DNA of 9,923 bases from Sideroxydans lithotrophicus (GTDB taxonomy: Bacteria; Pseudomonadota; Gammaproteobacteria; Burkholderiales; Sulfuriferulaceae). Below are positions 1 to 7,040 of this stretch, one piece after another (positions within the stretch are counted from its first letter, which is position 1; each line of letters opens with the position of its first letter). The notes under the pieces were generated by a model that saw only the letters and a list, made by a program, of their open reading frames with translations, was not told the DNA's origin and made no database searches. The DNA is taken from NCBI GenBank assembly GCA_022736605.1, contig DZDB01000072.1, forward strand, positions 1 to 9,923, written 5' to 3'. The position numbers were made by a program, and so were the translations under genes.

Positions 1-965
1 ACCAGGGCGAGCGTTTCATGCAACGCTATGCACCACACGCCCAAGACCTCGCCAGCCGTGATGTGGTGGCGCGCGCCGTGGCACAGGAAATTCACGCCGG
101 TCGCGGTTGTGGACCGAATGGCGACGTGATTTACCTGAAGCTCGATCACCTCGGCGCTGCGCTGATCAAGGAAAAACTGCCGGGTATACGTGAACTGGCG
201 CAGCGTTTTGCCGGTGTCGATCCGATCAACGCGCCGATTCCGGTGGTGCCGACGGCGCATTACATGATGGGCGGCATTCCCACCAATCTGCATGGTCAAG
301 TCGTCATGCCGGCGCGTTTCGGTCCGGAAGAGCCAGTACCGGGGCTGTACGCAGTAGGCGAATGCGCCTGCGTATCGGTGCACGGCGCCAACCGGCTGGG
401 CGGTAATTCCTTGCTTGATCTGGTGGTGTTTGGACGTGCGGCGGGCAATCACATCATCGAAACACTGCGCGATAATCCATTTTCGCGCGTGTTGCCGGAT
501 GACGCTGCCGAGGCCGGGCTGGCGCGGTTGGCGCGCTGGGACCAGGGCGGACAAGGTGAATCAGTGGCGGATGTGCGGCTGGCCTTGCAAACGCTGATGC
601 AAAGCCATTGCGGCGTGTTCCGCACCGATGCGTTGTTGCGCGAAGGGCTGTCACAGATGGACACGCTTGAAGCGCGCCTGGCCGCTGTGCGCCTCACCGA
701 CACCAGTCGTGTATTCAACACCGCACGCATTGAGGCGCTGGAGCTGGAAAATCTGTTTCCGGTGGCACGCGCCACGCTGGTATCGGCGCTGGCACGTACC
801 GAGAGCCGGGGTGCGCACGCGCGTGAAGACTATCCGCAGCGCGACGATGATCACTGGCTTAAACACACACTGTATAGCCGTAACGGCGACCAGATCGACA
901 CCAAACCAGTGCGCCTGAAGCCGCTTACAGTTGAGCCGTTTTTGCCAAAAGAGCGAACCTATTGA
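1..965 (+). CDS. sdhA: Succinate dehydrogenase flavoprotein subunit SdhA (C-terminal part; 5' end outside window)
   Basis: Catalytic subunit of complex II, which oxidises succinate to fumarate on the cytoplasmic face of the inner membrane and passes electrons through FAD to SdhB. The reading frame is open from the left edge (first whole codon at position 3) to TGA 963-965. The visible part closely follows E. coli SdhA from the GERFM segment to the end. Active-site elements are present: the Arg of LASRD near codon 59-61, the substrate-binding His in HYMMGGIP (His codon 258-260), and the Arg of GANRLGGNSLLDLVVFGRAA, 45 residues later as in E. coli (H354/R399 there). The C-terminal domain has the family motif TESRGAH and ends in KERTY. 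The His that carries covalent FAD lies upstream of the window. The stop overlaps the sdhB start (TGATG), so the two are probably translationally coupled. Confidence 0.97.
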   Translation, partial: QGERFMQRYAPHAQDLASRDVVARAVAQEIHAGRGCGPNGDVIYLKLDHLGAALIKEKLPGIRELAQRFAGVDPINAPIPVVPTAHYMMGGIPTNLHGQVVMPARFGPEEPVPGLYAVGECACVSVHGANRLGGNSLLDLVVFGRAAGNHIIETLRDNPFSRVLPDDAAEAGLARLARWDQGGQGESVADVRLALQTLMQSHCGVFRTDALLREGLSQMDTLEARLAAVRLTDTSRVFNTARIEALELENLFPVARATLVSALARTESRGAHAREDYPQRDDDHWLKHTLYSRNGDQIDTKPVRLKPLTVEPFLPKERTY

Positions 966-1663
966 TGCGCTTCTCAATTTACCGCTACGACCCGGAACAC
1001 GATGCCCAGCCACGTATGCAGACCTACGAGCTGGAGATTGAACCCGCAGGCAATATGCTGCTTGACGCGCTGTTGCGCATCAAGGACGAGCAGGATGCCA
1101 CGTTAACGCTACGCCGCTCGTGCCGTGAAGGTGTGTGTGGTTCGGATGGCATGAATATCAATGGCAGCAATGGGCTGGCGTGCATCACGCCATTAAGCGA
1201 ACTGAAACAGCCGATCGAAGTGCGTCCCTTGCCCGGTCTGCCAGTGATTCGTGATCTGGTGGTCGACATGACGCCACTGAACCGGCAATACAAATCGGTC
1301 GAGCCGTGGCTTAACAATGCCGACCCGGCACCCGAAATCGAGCGTCTGCAAAGTCCGGCACAACGTGCCGAGCTTGACGGGTTGGTTGAGTGCATCCAGT
1401 GCGGCTGCTGCTCGTCGGCGTGTCCGTCGTTCTGGTGGAACCCGGATAAGTTTGTCGGTCCGGCCGGGCTGCTTTCGGCGTACCGCTTTATTGCCGACAG
1501 CCGTGACCAGAACACCACAGCACGGCTGGATAATCTGCAAGACCCATACCGGCTGTTCCGCTGCCACGGCATCATGAACTGCGTATCGGTGTGCCCGAAA
1601 GGACTCAATCCCACGGCGGCCATCGGCAAAATCAAGACCCTGCTGGTCAAGCGCAGCGCATGA
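965..1663 (+). CDS. sdhB: Succinate dehydrogenase iron-sulfur subunit SdhB
   Basis: Electron-transfer subunit of complex II, carrying electrons from SdhA FAD to the membrane quinone site. It is 232 aa, normal for the family. The N-terminal ferredoxin-like domain has the [2Fe-2S] set C53, C58, D61, C73 (CREGVCGSDG...AC), with Asp as third ligand as in E. coli. The C-terminal domain has CIQCGCCSSAC: C143, C146, C149 and C210 fit the [4Fe-4S] cluster, and C153, C200 and C206 fit the [3Fe-4S] cluster, with the same spacing as E. coli. SFWWNPDKF and CVSVCPKGLNP are also conserved. I chose ATG 965, which overlaps the sdhA stop. A TTG at 962 is in frame and would add one residue. No strong Shine-Dalgarno is visible, which suits coupling to sdhA. 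The membrane anchors sdhC and sdhD are not in the window and are expected upstream. Confidence 0.98.
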   Translation: MRFSIYRYDPEHDAQPRMQTYELEIEPAGNMLLDALLRIKDEQDATLTLRRSCREGVCGSDGMNINGSNGLACITPLSELKQPIEVRPLPGLPVIRDLVVDMTPLNRQYKSVEPWLNNADPAPEIERLQSPAQRAELDGLVECIQCGCCSSACPSFWWNPDKFVGPAGLLSAYRFIADSRDQNTTARLDNLQDPYRLFRCHGIMNCVSVCPKGLNPTAAIGKIKTLLVKRSA

Positions 1664-1899
1664 GCGAGATCAACCGGCTGCGCTGGCGTGCCCGTCGCGG
1701 CATGCTGGAGCTGGATATCCTGTTGCTCGATTTCATCGATAATCACTACGCAACACTGCCAGCGAGCCTGCAAGCGGCTTTTAATGCTTTATTAGCACTA
1801 GATGATAAAGTTTTGTGGGATATGATTCAGGTTGGGGAGTCTGCGCATTCAACAGCACAGACGGAAATCATTGAATGGCTAAGGAAAACCGCACCATGA
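1660..1899 (+). CDS. sdhE: SdhE/Sdh5-family FAD assembly factor (succinate dehydrogenase flavinylation)
   Basis: A small 79-aa cytoplasmic helical protein. By homology it promotes covalent attachment of FAD to SdhA before assembly into complex II. The diagnostic motif RRGMLELD lies at residues 11-18, containing the RGxxE signature needed for flavinylation in E. coli SdhE (YgfY). The rest aligns in pattern with the family: an LDF/FIDN segment, then LLALDDKVLWDMI (E. coli LLECDDPDLFNWL). Length is slightly below the E. coli 88 aa. ATG 1660 overlaps the sdhB stop as ATGA. The frame is open upstream to an ATG at 1591, but that longer start would lie deep inside sdhB and add 23 residues without family similarity, so I rejected it. 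The 3' third, from about 1778, is noticeably more AT-rich than the flanking genes. Confidence 0.93.
   Translation: MSEINRLRWRARRGMLELDILLLDFIDNHYATLPASLQAAFNALLALDDKVLWDMIQVGESAHSTAQTEIIEWLRKTAP
1881..1885 (+). promoter_or_regulatory. Ribosome binding site deciding the gltA start
   Basis: AAGGA lies 10 nt before ATG 1896, inside the last codons of sdhE. It favours ATG 1896 (overlapping the sdhE TGA as ATGA) over the in-frame ATG 1875, which has only a weak CGGA upstream. Seen in sequence; the choice of start is inference. Confidence 0.6.
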
Positions 1900-3191
1900 A
1901 AGCGCCAACTAAAGTTACGCTCACTTTTGATAACAGCGCGAAACAGATTGAATTGCCGGTGCTGTCGGGCAAACTCGGCCCCAGCGTGATTGATGTTCGC
2001 AGCCTGGTGAAGTCGGGGTATTTCACTTACGACCCCGGTTTTCAGGCCACCGCGAGTTGTAGTTCCAGCATCACCTACATCGATGGTGACAAAGGCTTGC
2101 TGTATTACCGGGGATACCCGATCGAGCAGCTTGCCAAGCACTCTGATTTCATTGAAGTAGCGTACCTGTTGCAATACGGCGAACTGCCCAATGCCCAGCA
2201 GAAACATGATTTTGATAGCACCATGCGCCAGCACACCATGCTGCACGATCAGATCAACACTGTGTTTCGCGGATTTCGGCGAGACGCGCACCCGATGGCG
2301 GTGATGGTCGGCGTGGTGGGCGCATTGTCCGCGTTCTATCACGACTCGCTCGATATCGGTGATCCGCGGCATCGCGAAATATCGGCTTTTCGGATTCTTG
2401 CCAAAGTCCCGACCATTGCGGCATGGAGTTATAAATACAATACCGGCCAGCCGTTCATGTATCCGCAAAACCGCCTGACCTATGTGGAAAATTTCATGTA
2501 CATGATGTTCGCCACGCCGTGTGAGCCGTATGTGCCGAACCCGGTGCTGACACGGGCGTTTGAGCGCATCATGATCCTGCATGCTGACCATGAACAGAAT
2601 GCCTCGACCTCAACAGTCAGGCTGGCCGGCTCGTCGGGCGCCAATCCGTTTGCGTGTATCTCGGCAGGGATTGCCTCGTTGTGGGGGCCGGCGCATGGGG
2701 GTGCCAATGAAGCCGCGCTGGCGATGCTGGAGGAAATCGGCGATGTGTCGCGTATCAATCAATTTATTGCCCGAGCCAAGGACAAGAGCGATTCATTCCG
2801 CTTGATGGGCTTTGGTCATCGCGTCTACAAAAACATGGATCCACGCGCTGCGGTGATGCGTGAAACCTGCCACGAGGTACTGGATGAGCTTGGCCTGCAC
2901 GATGATCCGCTGTTCAAGGTGGCATTGAAACTTGAGCAGATTGCGCTGGAGGACGAGTATTTCGTGACCAAGAAACTCTATCCCAACGTCGATTTCTATT
3001 CGGGTATCGTACTGCGCGCACTGGGTATTCCGACCAATATGTTTACCGCCATGTTTGCATTGGCACGTACCGCAGGCTGGGTCGCGCAGTGGAATGAAAT
3101 GATCAGCGACCCGGAGAATAAAATCGGTCGCCCGCGTCAGCTTTATGTTGGTGATGCACAGCGCGCTTTTATTCCCATGGAGCAGCGTTAA
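1896..3191 (+). CDS. gltA: Citrate synthase (type II, GltA)
   Basis: Condenses acetyl-CoA and oxaloacetate to citrate, the entry step of the TCA cycle. From ATG 1896 it is 431 aa, typical of the large Gram-negative type II enzyme, which in characterised members is hexameric and often NADH-inhibited. The N-terminal beta domain is followed by the signature TYIDGDKG with YRGYPIEQL. Catalytic residues are visible: H267 in WGPAHGGANE, H308 in GFGHRVYKNMDPRA, and D366 in VDFYSGI, equivalent to E. coli H264/H305/D362. LHADHEQNASTSTVR, just before the first His, is also conserved. An in-frame ATG at 1875 would add seven residues (MAKENRT); the Shine-Dalgarno position and the ATGA overlap favour 1896. 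The gene sits between sdhE and sucA in one transcription direction, consistent with a single TCA operon. Confidence 0.97.
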   Translation: MKAPTKVTLTFDNSAKQIELPVLSGKLGPSVIDVRSLVKSGYFTYDPGFQATASCSSSITYIDGDKGLLYYRGYPIEQLAKHSDFIEVAYLLQYGELPNAQQKHDFDSTMRQHTMLHDQINTVFRGFRRDAHPMAVMVGVVGALSAFYHDSLDIGDPRHREISAFRILAKVPTIAAWSYKYNTGQPFMYPQNRLTYVENFMYMMFATPCEPYVPNPVLTRAFERIMILHADHEQNASTSTVRLAGSSGANPFACISAGIASLWGPAHGGANEAALAMLEEIGDVSRINQFIARAKDKSDSFRLMGFGHRVYKNMDPRAAVMRETCHEVLDELGLHDDPLFKVALKLEQIALEDEYFVTKKLYPNVDFYSGIVLRALGIPTNMFTAMFALARTAGWVAQWNEMISDPENKIGRPRQLYVGDAQRAFIPMEQR

Positions 3192-3206
3192 GGCGCATTG
3201 CATGGC

Positions 3207-3210
3207 GGAG
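3207..3210 (+). promoter_or_regulatory. Shine-Dalgarno for the GTG start of sucA
   Basis: GGAG lies 7 nt before GTG 3218 in the 26-nt gltA-sucA gap. No ATG in the correct frame is available near the family N-terminus, so this site supports the GTG start. Confidence 0.6.
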
Positions 3211-3217
3211 AAATTGT

Positions 3218-5953
3218 GTGAGTGAAGGACAAGCTGATTCGGCACTTTTCGCTGCCAATGCGCCACTGCTGGAAGCGATGTTCGAGCGCTTTCAAACAGA
3301 TCCCGCCAGTGTTTCCGGTATCTGGCGTGCCTGGTTTGAATCGCTGCCCACCGCAGCCGGTACGGCGCTGGCAGTCGCACCATGCGATAGCCATCAAGTC
3401 GGCGTGCTGCAACTGATCAACGCCCACCGGTTTCTCGGTGTGCGGCACGCCAATCTCGACCCGCTGCAACGTTTTCCACGCCCCGACGTGCCTGAGCTTG
3501 ATTCGGCACATTACGGTCTGACGGCAGACGACCTGATGCGCGAATTCGACACCGGTTCGCTGGTGGCGCCGCCGCGTGCCACGCTGACCGATATTCTCGC
3601 CATTTTGCGCCGCACCTACTGCGGCAATCTGGGCGCCGAGTATATGTACATCTCGGACAATGCGCGCAAGCGCTGGCTGCAAAACCGGCTGGAAGGCTGC
3701 CTCGCTACACCGCAGTTCGACGCCACGCAAAAAACGCGTATTTTGCAGCAGTTGACCGCTGCCGAGACGCTGGAAAAATTCATCCATACGCGCTATGTCG
3801 GGCAAAAGCGCTTTTCGCTGGAAGGGGCGGAAACGCTGATTCCCATGCTGCAAGGCCTGATCGAAGGCGCGGCGGCAAACGGCGCGCAGGAGATCGTGCT
3901 GGGCATGGCGCACCGCGGGCGCATCAACGTGCTGGTCAACGTGCTGGGCAAACCGCTGGTGCAGATTTTCAAACCGAGTCCAAACAACGGCGACGGCGCG
4001 CTGACCGGCGATGTGAAATACCACCAGGGGTTTTCTACCGACGTTGCCACGCCGCACGGCAACGTGCATCTGGCGCTGGCATTCAACCCCTCGCATCTGG
4101 AAATCGTGCATCCGGTGGTGCGCGGCTCGGTGCGCGCACGCCAGCAGCGGCGCGGTGACCACGATGGCACCGAGGTGCTGCCGGTGATTCTGCACGGCGA
4201 TGCGGCGTTTTCCGGCCAGGGCGTGGTGATGGAAAGCCTCAACATGTCGCAGACGCGCGGCTTCAGCAACGGCGGTGCGGTGCATATCGTGATCAACAAC
4301 CAGATCGGTTTTACCACGTCTGACCCACGCGATACGCGCTCGTCGCTATATTGCACCGACGTTGCCAAAATGGTCGAAGCGCCGGTGCTGCACGTCAACG
4401 CCGACGACCCGGAAGCCGCGCTGCTGGCGATTCAGATTGCGCTCGATTACCGGCGCGAATTCCGCAAGAATTTCATCATCGATCTGGTGTGCTTCCGTCG
4501 TCACGGTCATAACGAACAGGACGAGCCCGCCGTCACCCAGCCGCTGATGTACCACCGCATCGCCGAACACCCTGGCACGCGCGCGTTGTACGCGCAGCAA
4601 CTGGCGACGCAGGGGATCGTGAACGAAGCGGATGCGCTGGCGCAGGTGATCGATTACCGGGCACGGCTGGAAACCGAGGAGCGCATCGTTGCGCCTGCCG
4701 TGTCACTGTATAAACGCGCCAACGCCGCCAACTGGAAAGCCTATCGTGGCGTGAACTGGCGCCAAACGGCGGATACCAGCCTGGCTTTGACCCAGTTGCG
4801 TACGCTGGCGGAAAAAATCACGCAGATTCCGGATAACTTCAGCCTGCACCCGCGCGTCGCCAAGATTCTGGCGGATCGGCGCGAGATGGCTGCGGGGAAT
4901 CTTGCGCTGGATTGGGGCATGGCGGAAACGCTGGCCTATGCCAGTCTGCTGCGTGACGGCTATCCAGTTCGTTTATCCGGCCAGGACAGCGGACGCGGCA
5001 CGTTTGCCCACCGCCACGCCGTGCTGCACGACCAGCAGCGCGAGCGCTGGGATGCCGGTGAGTATGTACCGCTGCAACACATTTACCCGAACCAGCCGCA
5101 CTTCATCGTGATTGATTCGCTGCTGTCCGAAACCGCCGTACTGGCATTCGAATACGGTTATGCGACCGCAGAACCGGACGAACTGGTGATCTGGGAAGCG
5201 CAATTTGGCGATTTTGCCAACGGCGCGCAGGTGGTGATCGATCAGTTTATCGCCAGTGGTGAAGCCAAGTGGGGTCGATTGTGCGGCCTCACGCTGTACT
5301 TGCCGCACGGGCAGGAAGGGCAGGGGCCGGAGCACTCATCGGCGCGGCTGGAGCGCTTCATGCAGCTGTGCGCCAACGACAATATCCAGGTGTGCCAGCC
5401 GACCACGGCGGCGCAGATGTTTCACCTGATCCGCCGCCAGATGCTGCGCCCGTACCGCAAACCGCTGGTGGTGATGACACCGAAAAGCCTGCTGCGCGCC
5501 AGACAGGCGAGTTCGGCGCTAGGGGACTTCACCGAAGGTGGTTTCCGGGTAGTGATCGGTGAAACAGTCGCGCTGGATGAGGCATCGGTGCGACGGGTGG
5601 TGGCATGTAGCGGTAAAGTCTATTTTGACTTGCTCAACGCGCGTCAGGAGCGCGGTATCACTGACATCGCGTTGATTCGTGTCGAGCAGTTGTACCCGTT
5701 TCCACGCGAAGAATTCAGCGCCGAACTGGCGCGCTATCCCAATGCAGCAGTGCTGGTATGGGCGCAGGAAGAACCGCAGAATCAGGGCGCCTGGTACGCT
5801 ATAGGTCACCACCTGCGTGAGTGCATGAGCGCCTCGCTGAGCCTGAATTACGCGGGTCGGCCGTTCGCGGCTTCGCCCGCCGTGGGCTACCCGGAAGTAT
5901 TTGAAGCGCAACGCCAGGCATTGATAGACGAGGCTCTGAACCATGCTGATTGA
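3218..5953 (+). CDS. sucA: 2-oxoglutarate dehydrogenase E1 component SucA
   Basis: Thiamin-diphosphate-dependent E1 of the 2-oxoglutarate dehydrogenase complex. It decarboxylates 2-oxoglutarate and transfers the succinyl group to the lipoyl arm of SucB. Length is 911 aa (E. coli 933). The N-terminal E2-contact region is present (FERFQTDPASVSGIWRAWF, residues 23-40). Active-site elements in order: GMAHRGRIN with H232, NPSHLEIVHPVV with H293, and the ThDP/Mg motif GDAAFSGQG (327-335) closing with NNQIGFTTS (360-368). FRRHGHNEQDEP (426-437) follows. In the pyrimidine-binding domain are SGQDSGRGTFAHRHA (587-601), the ThDP-contacting Glu in LLSETAVLAFEYGYA (E638) and PHGQEGQGPEHSSARLERF (696-714). 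It starts with GTG preceded by GGAG. The gap to gltA is 26 nt, and the 3' end overlaps sucB by 11 nt. No truncation or missing catalytic residue was seen. Confidence 0.97.
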   Translation: MSEGQADSALFAANAPLLEAMFERFQTDPASVSGIWRAWFESLPTAAGTALAVAPCDSHQVGVLQLINAHRFLGVRHANLDPLQRFPRPDVPELDSAHYGLTADDLMREFDTGSLVAPPRATLTDILAILRRTYCGNLGAEYMYISDNARKRWLQNRLEGCLATPQFDATQKTRILQQLTAAETLEKFIHTRYVGQKRFSLEGAETLIPMLQGLIEGAAANGAQEIVLGMAHRGRINVLVNVLGKPLVQIFKPSPNNGDGALTGDVKYHQGFSTDVATPHGNVHLALAFNPSHLEIVHPVVRGSVRARQQRRGDHDGTEVLPVILHGDAAFSGQGVVMESLNMSQTRGFSNGGAVHIVINNQIGFTTSDPRDTRSSLYCTDVAKMVEAPVLHVNADDPEAALLAIQIALDYRREFRKNFIIDLVCFRRHGHNEQDEPAVTQPLMYHRIAEHPGTRALYAQQLATQGIVNEADALAQVIDYRARLETEERIVAPAVSLYKRANAANWKAYRGVNWRQTADTSLALTQLRTLAEKITQIPDNFSLHPRVAKILADRREMAAGNLALDWGMAETLAYASLLRDGYPVRLSGQDSGRGTFAHRHAVLHDQQRERWDAGEYVPLQHIYPNQPHFIVIDSLLSETAVLAFEYGYATAEPDELVIWEAQFGDFANGAQVVIDQFIASGEAKWGRLCGLTLYLPHGQEGQGPEHSSARLERFMQLCANDNIQVCQPTTAAQMFHLIRRQMLRPYRKPLVVMTPKSLLRARQASSALGDFTEGGFRVVIGETVALDEASVRRVVACSGKVYFDLLNARQERGITDIALIRVEQLYPFPREEFSAELARYPNAAVLVWAQEEPQNQGAWYAIGHHLRECMSASLSLNYAGRPFAASPAVGYPEVFEAQRQALIDEALNHAD

Positions 5954-7040
5954 GGTTAAAACCCCGGAACTGTCCGATTCCATCACTGAGGGCACGCTGC
6001 TGGAGTGGCATTTTGAAATTGGCGCGAAGGTGCAGCGCGATGCGACCTTGATCGACCTGGAAACTGACAAGGTGATTCTGGAAATTTCGGCACCGGCCAG
6101 CGGCGTGCTGGTGGAAACCCTGCGTGGAAATGGCGCGGTGGTGCATGCGGGAGAAGTCATCGCGCGGATTGACGATGGCGTGCCAAATACATTGCCGCCA
6201 TCAATACCTGTTGAGCCCAGCGCCGTCACTGCACCGGTGGTGAGTAGCGCGCCGGTGGTGCCAACGCCACCGGTGCCGACAGTGCTTGCCCAGCCGGAAT
6301 TTCCCAGATCACCCGCGCCGGTGATCGACAGCCGTCAGGGTCGCAGCGAGCGTCGCACGCCCATGACGCGGCTACGTGCGCGCATCGCCGAGCGTCTCGT
6401 GGCGGCGCAGCACACAGCGGCGATTCTCACCACGTTTAACGAGGTGAACATGCAGCCGGTGATGGATTTGCGTGCGCGTTACCAGGCTGATTTTCAGCGT
6501 GAACACGGCATCAAGCTGGGCTTTATGTCGTTTTTTGTGAAGGCGGCGGTGCTGGCGTTGCAGCAGTTCCCTGTGGTTAACGCGCGCATCGACGGCGGCG
6601 ACATCGTGCAGCAGGATTATTACGACATCGGTATTGCGGTGTCGACCAGTCGCGGCCTGGTGGTGCCGATTTTACGTGACGCTGACTGCAAGCATTTCGC
6701 CGAAATCGAGCGTGCCATTGGCGACTTTGCCCAGCGCGCCGAGGCACTGGAACTGACGCTGGAAGAACTCAGCGGCGGTACCTTCTCGATCAGCAACGGT
6801 GGCGTGTTCGGTTCGTTGCTGTCCACGCCAATTCTCAACCCGCCACAATCGGCGATCCTCGGTATGCACACCATCCAGCAACGCCCGATTGCCGAAAACG
6901 GCCAGGTGGTGATCCGGCCGATGATGTATGTGGCGCTGTCGTATGATCACCGGCTGATTGACGGGCGTGACGCGGTGCGCTTTCTGGTAGAGATGAAAAC
7001 CGCGCTGGAAGATCCGACGCGGCTGATGCTGGGTATTTAA
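5943..7040 (+). CDS. sucB: Dihydrolipoyllysine-residue succinyltransferase SucB (E2), short form without a visible subunit-binding domain
   Basis: E2 core of the 2-oxoglutarate dehydrogenase complex. It takes the succinyl group from E1 on its lipoyl arm and transfers it to CoA. It is 365 aa against about 400 in typical bacterial forms (E. coli 405). Residues 1-78 form one lipoyl domain with the lipoylated Lys at K43 (LETDKV), the same number as in E. coli. Residues about 79-137 are a Pro/Ala/Val-rich linker with repeated APVV units. The catalytic domain runs from RTPMTRLRARIAERL (138 on) to the end, with TTFNEVNM, GTFSISNGGVFGSL, NPPQSAILGMH and the active-site SYDHRLIDG (H336, D340). The peripheral subunit-binding domain normally found in the linker (SPAxRxL...GTGxxGRxxxxDV) is not visible. 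ATG 5943 lies inside sucA with GAGG at 5930-5933. No lpd gene follows; the stop overlaps that of the opposite-strand gene. Confidence 0.96.
   Translation: MLIEVKTPELSDSITEGTLLEWHFEIGAKVQRDATLIDLETDKVILEISAPASGVLVETLRGNGAVVHAGEVIARIDDGVPNTLPPSIPVEPSAVTAPVVSSAPVVPTPPVPTVLAQPEFPRSPAPVIDSRQGRSERRTPMTRLRARIAERLVAAQHTAAILTTFNEVNMQPVMDLRARYQADFQREHGIKLGFMSFFVKAAVLALQQFPVVNARIDGGDIVQQDYYDIGIAVSTSRGLVVPILRDADCKHFAEIERAIGDFAQRAEALELTLEELSGGTFSISNGGVFGSLLSTPILNPPQSAILGMHTIQQRPIAENGQVVIRPMMYVALSYDHRLIDGRDAVRFLVEMKTALEDPTRLMLGI

Noticed and set aside
1827..2591. Minus-strand open frame opposite gltA
   Set aside because: Shadow of gltA; no start signal and no recognisable family.
4041..4065. 8-bp inverted repeat ACGTTGCC / GGCAACGT inside sucA
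   Set aside because: Short, in a strongly conserved coding region; likely chance in GC-rich sequence.
3188..4285. Long open frame on the minus strand (about 365 codons) opposite sucA
   Set aside because: It is antisense to a fully conserved sucA, has no Shine-Dalgarno, and its translation is dominated by His/Arg/Gln as expected from reading a GC-biased gene backwards.
4037..4367. 13-mer ACCGACGTTGCCA occurring twice in sucA (4037 and 4355)
   Set aside because: Both copies encode TDVA in unrelated conserved segments; identical codon choice explains it.
5519..6229. Minus-strand open frame across the sucA-sucB junction
   Set aside because: It is antisense to two conserved genes whose frames and motifs are continuous through the junction; composition is low-complexity with no domain.
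6234..6275. Repeated CCGGTGGTG units and CCGGTGG/CCACCGG dyad in sucB
   Set aside because: They encode the APVV/PPVP repeats of the flexible linker; this is ordinary low-complexity linker sequence.
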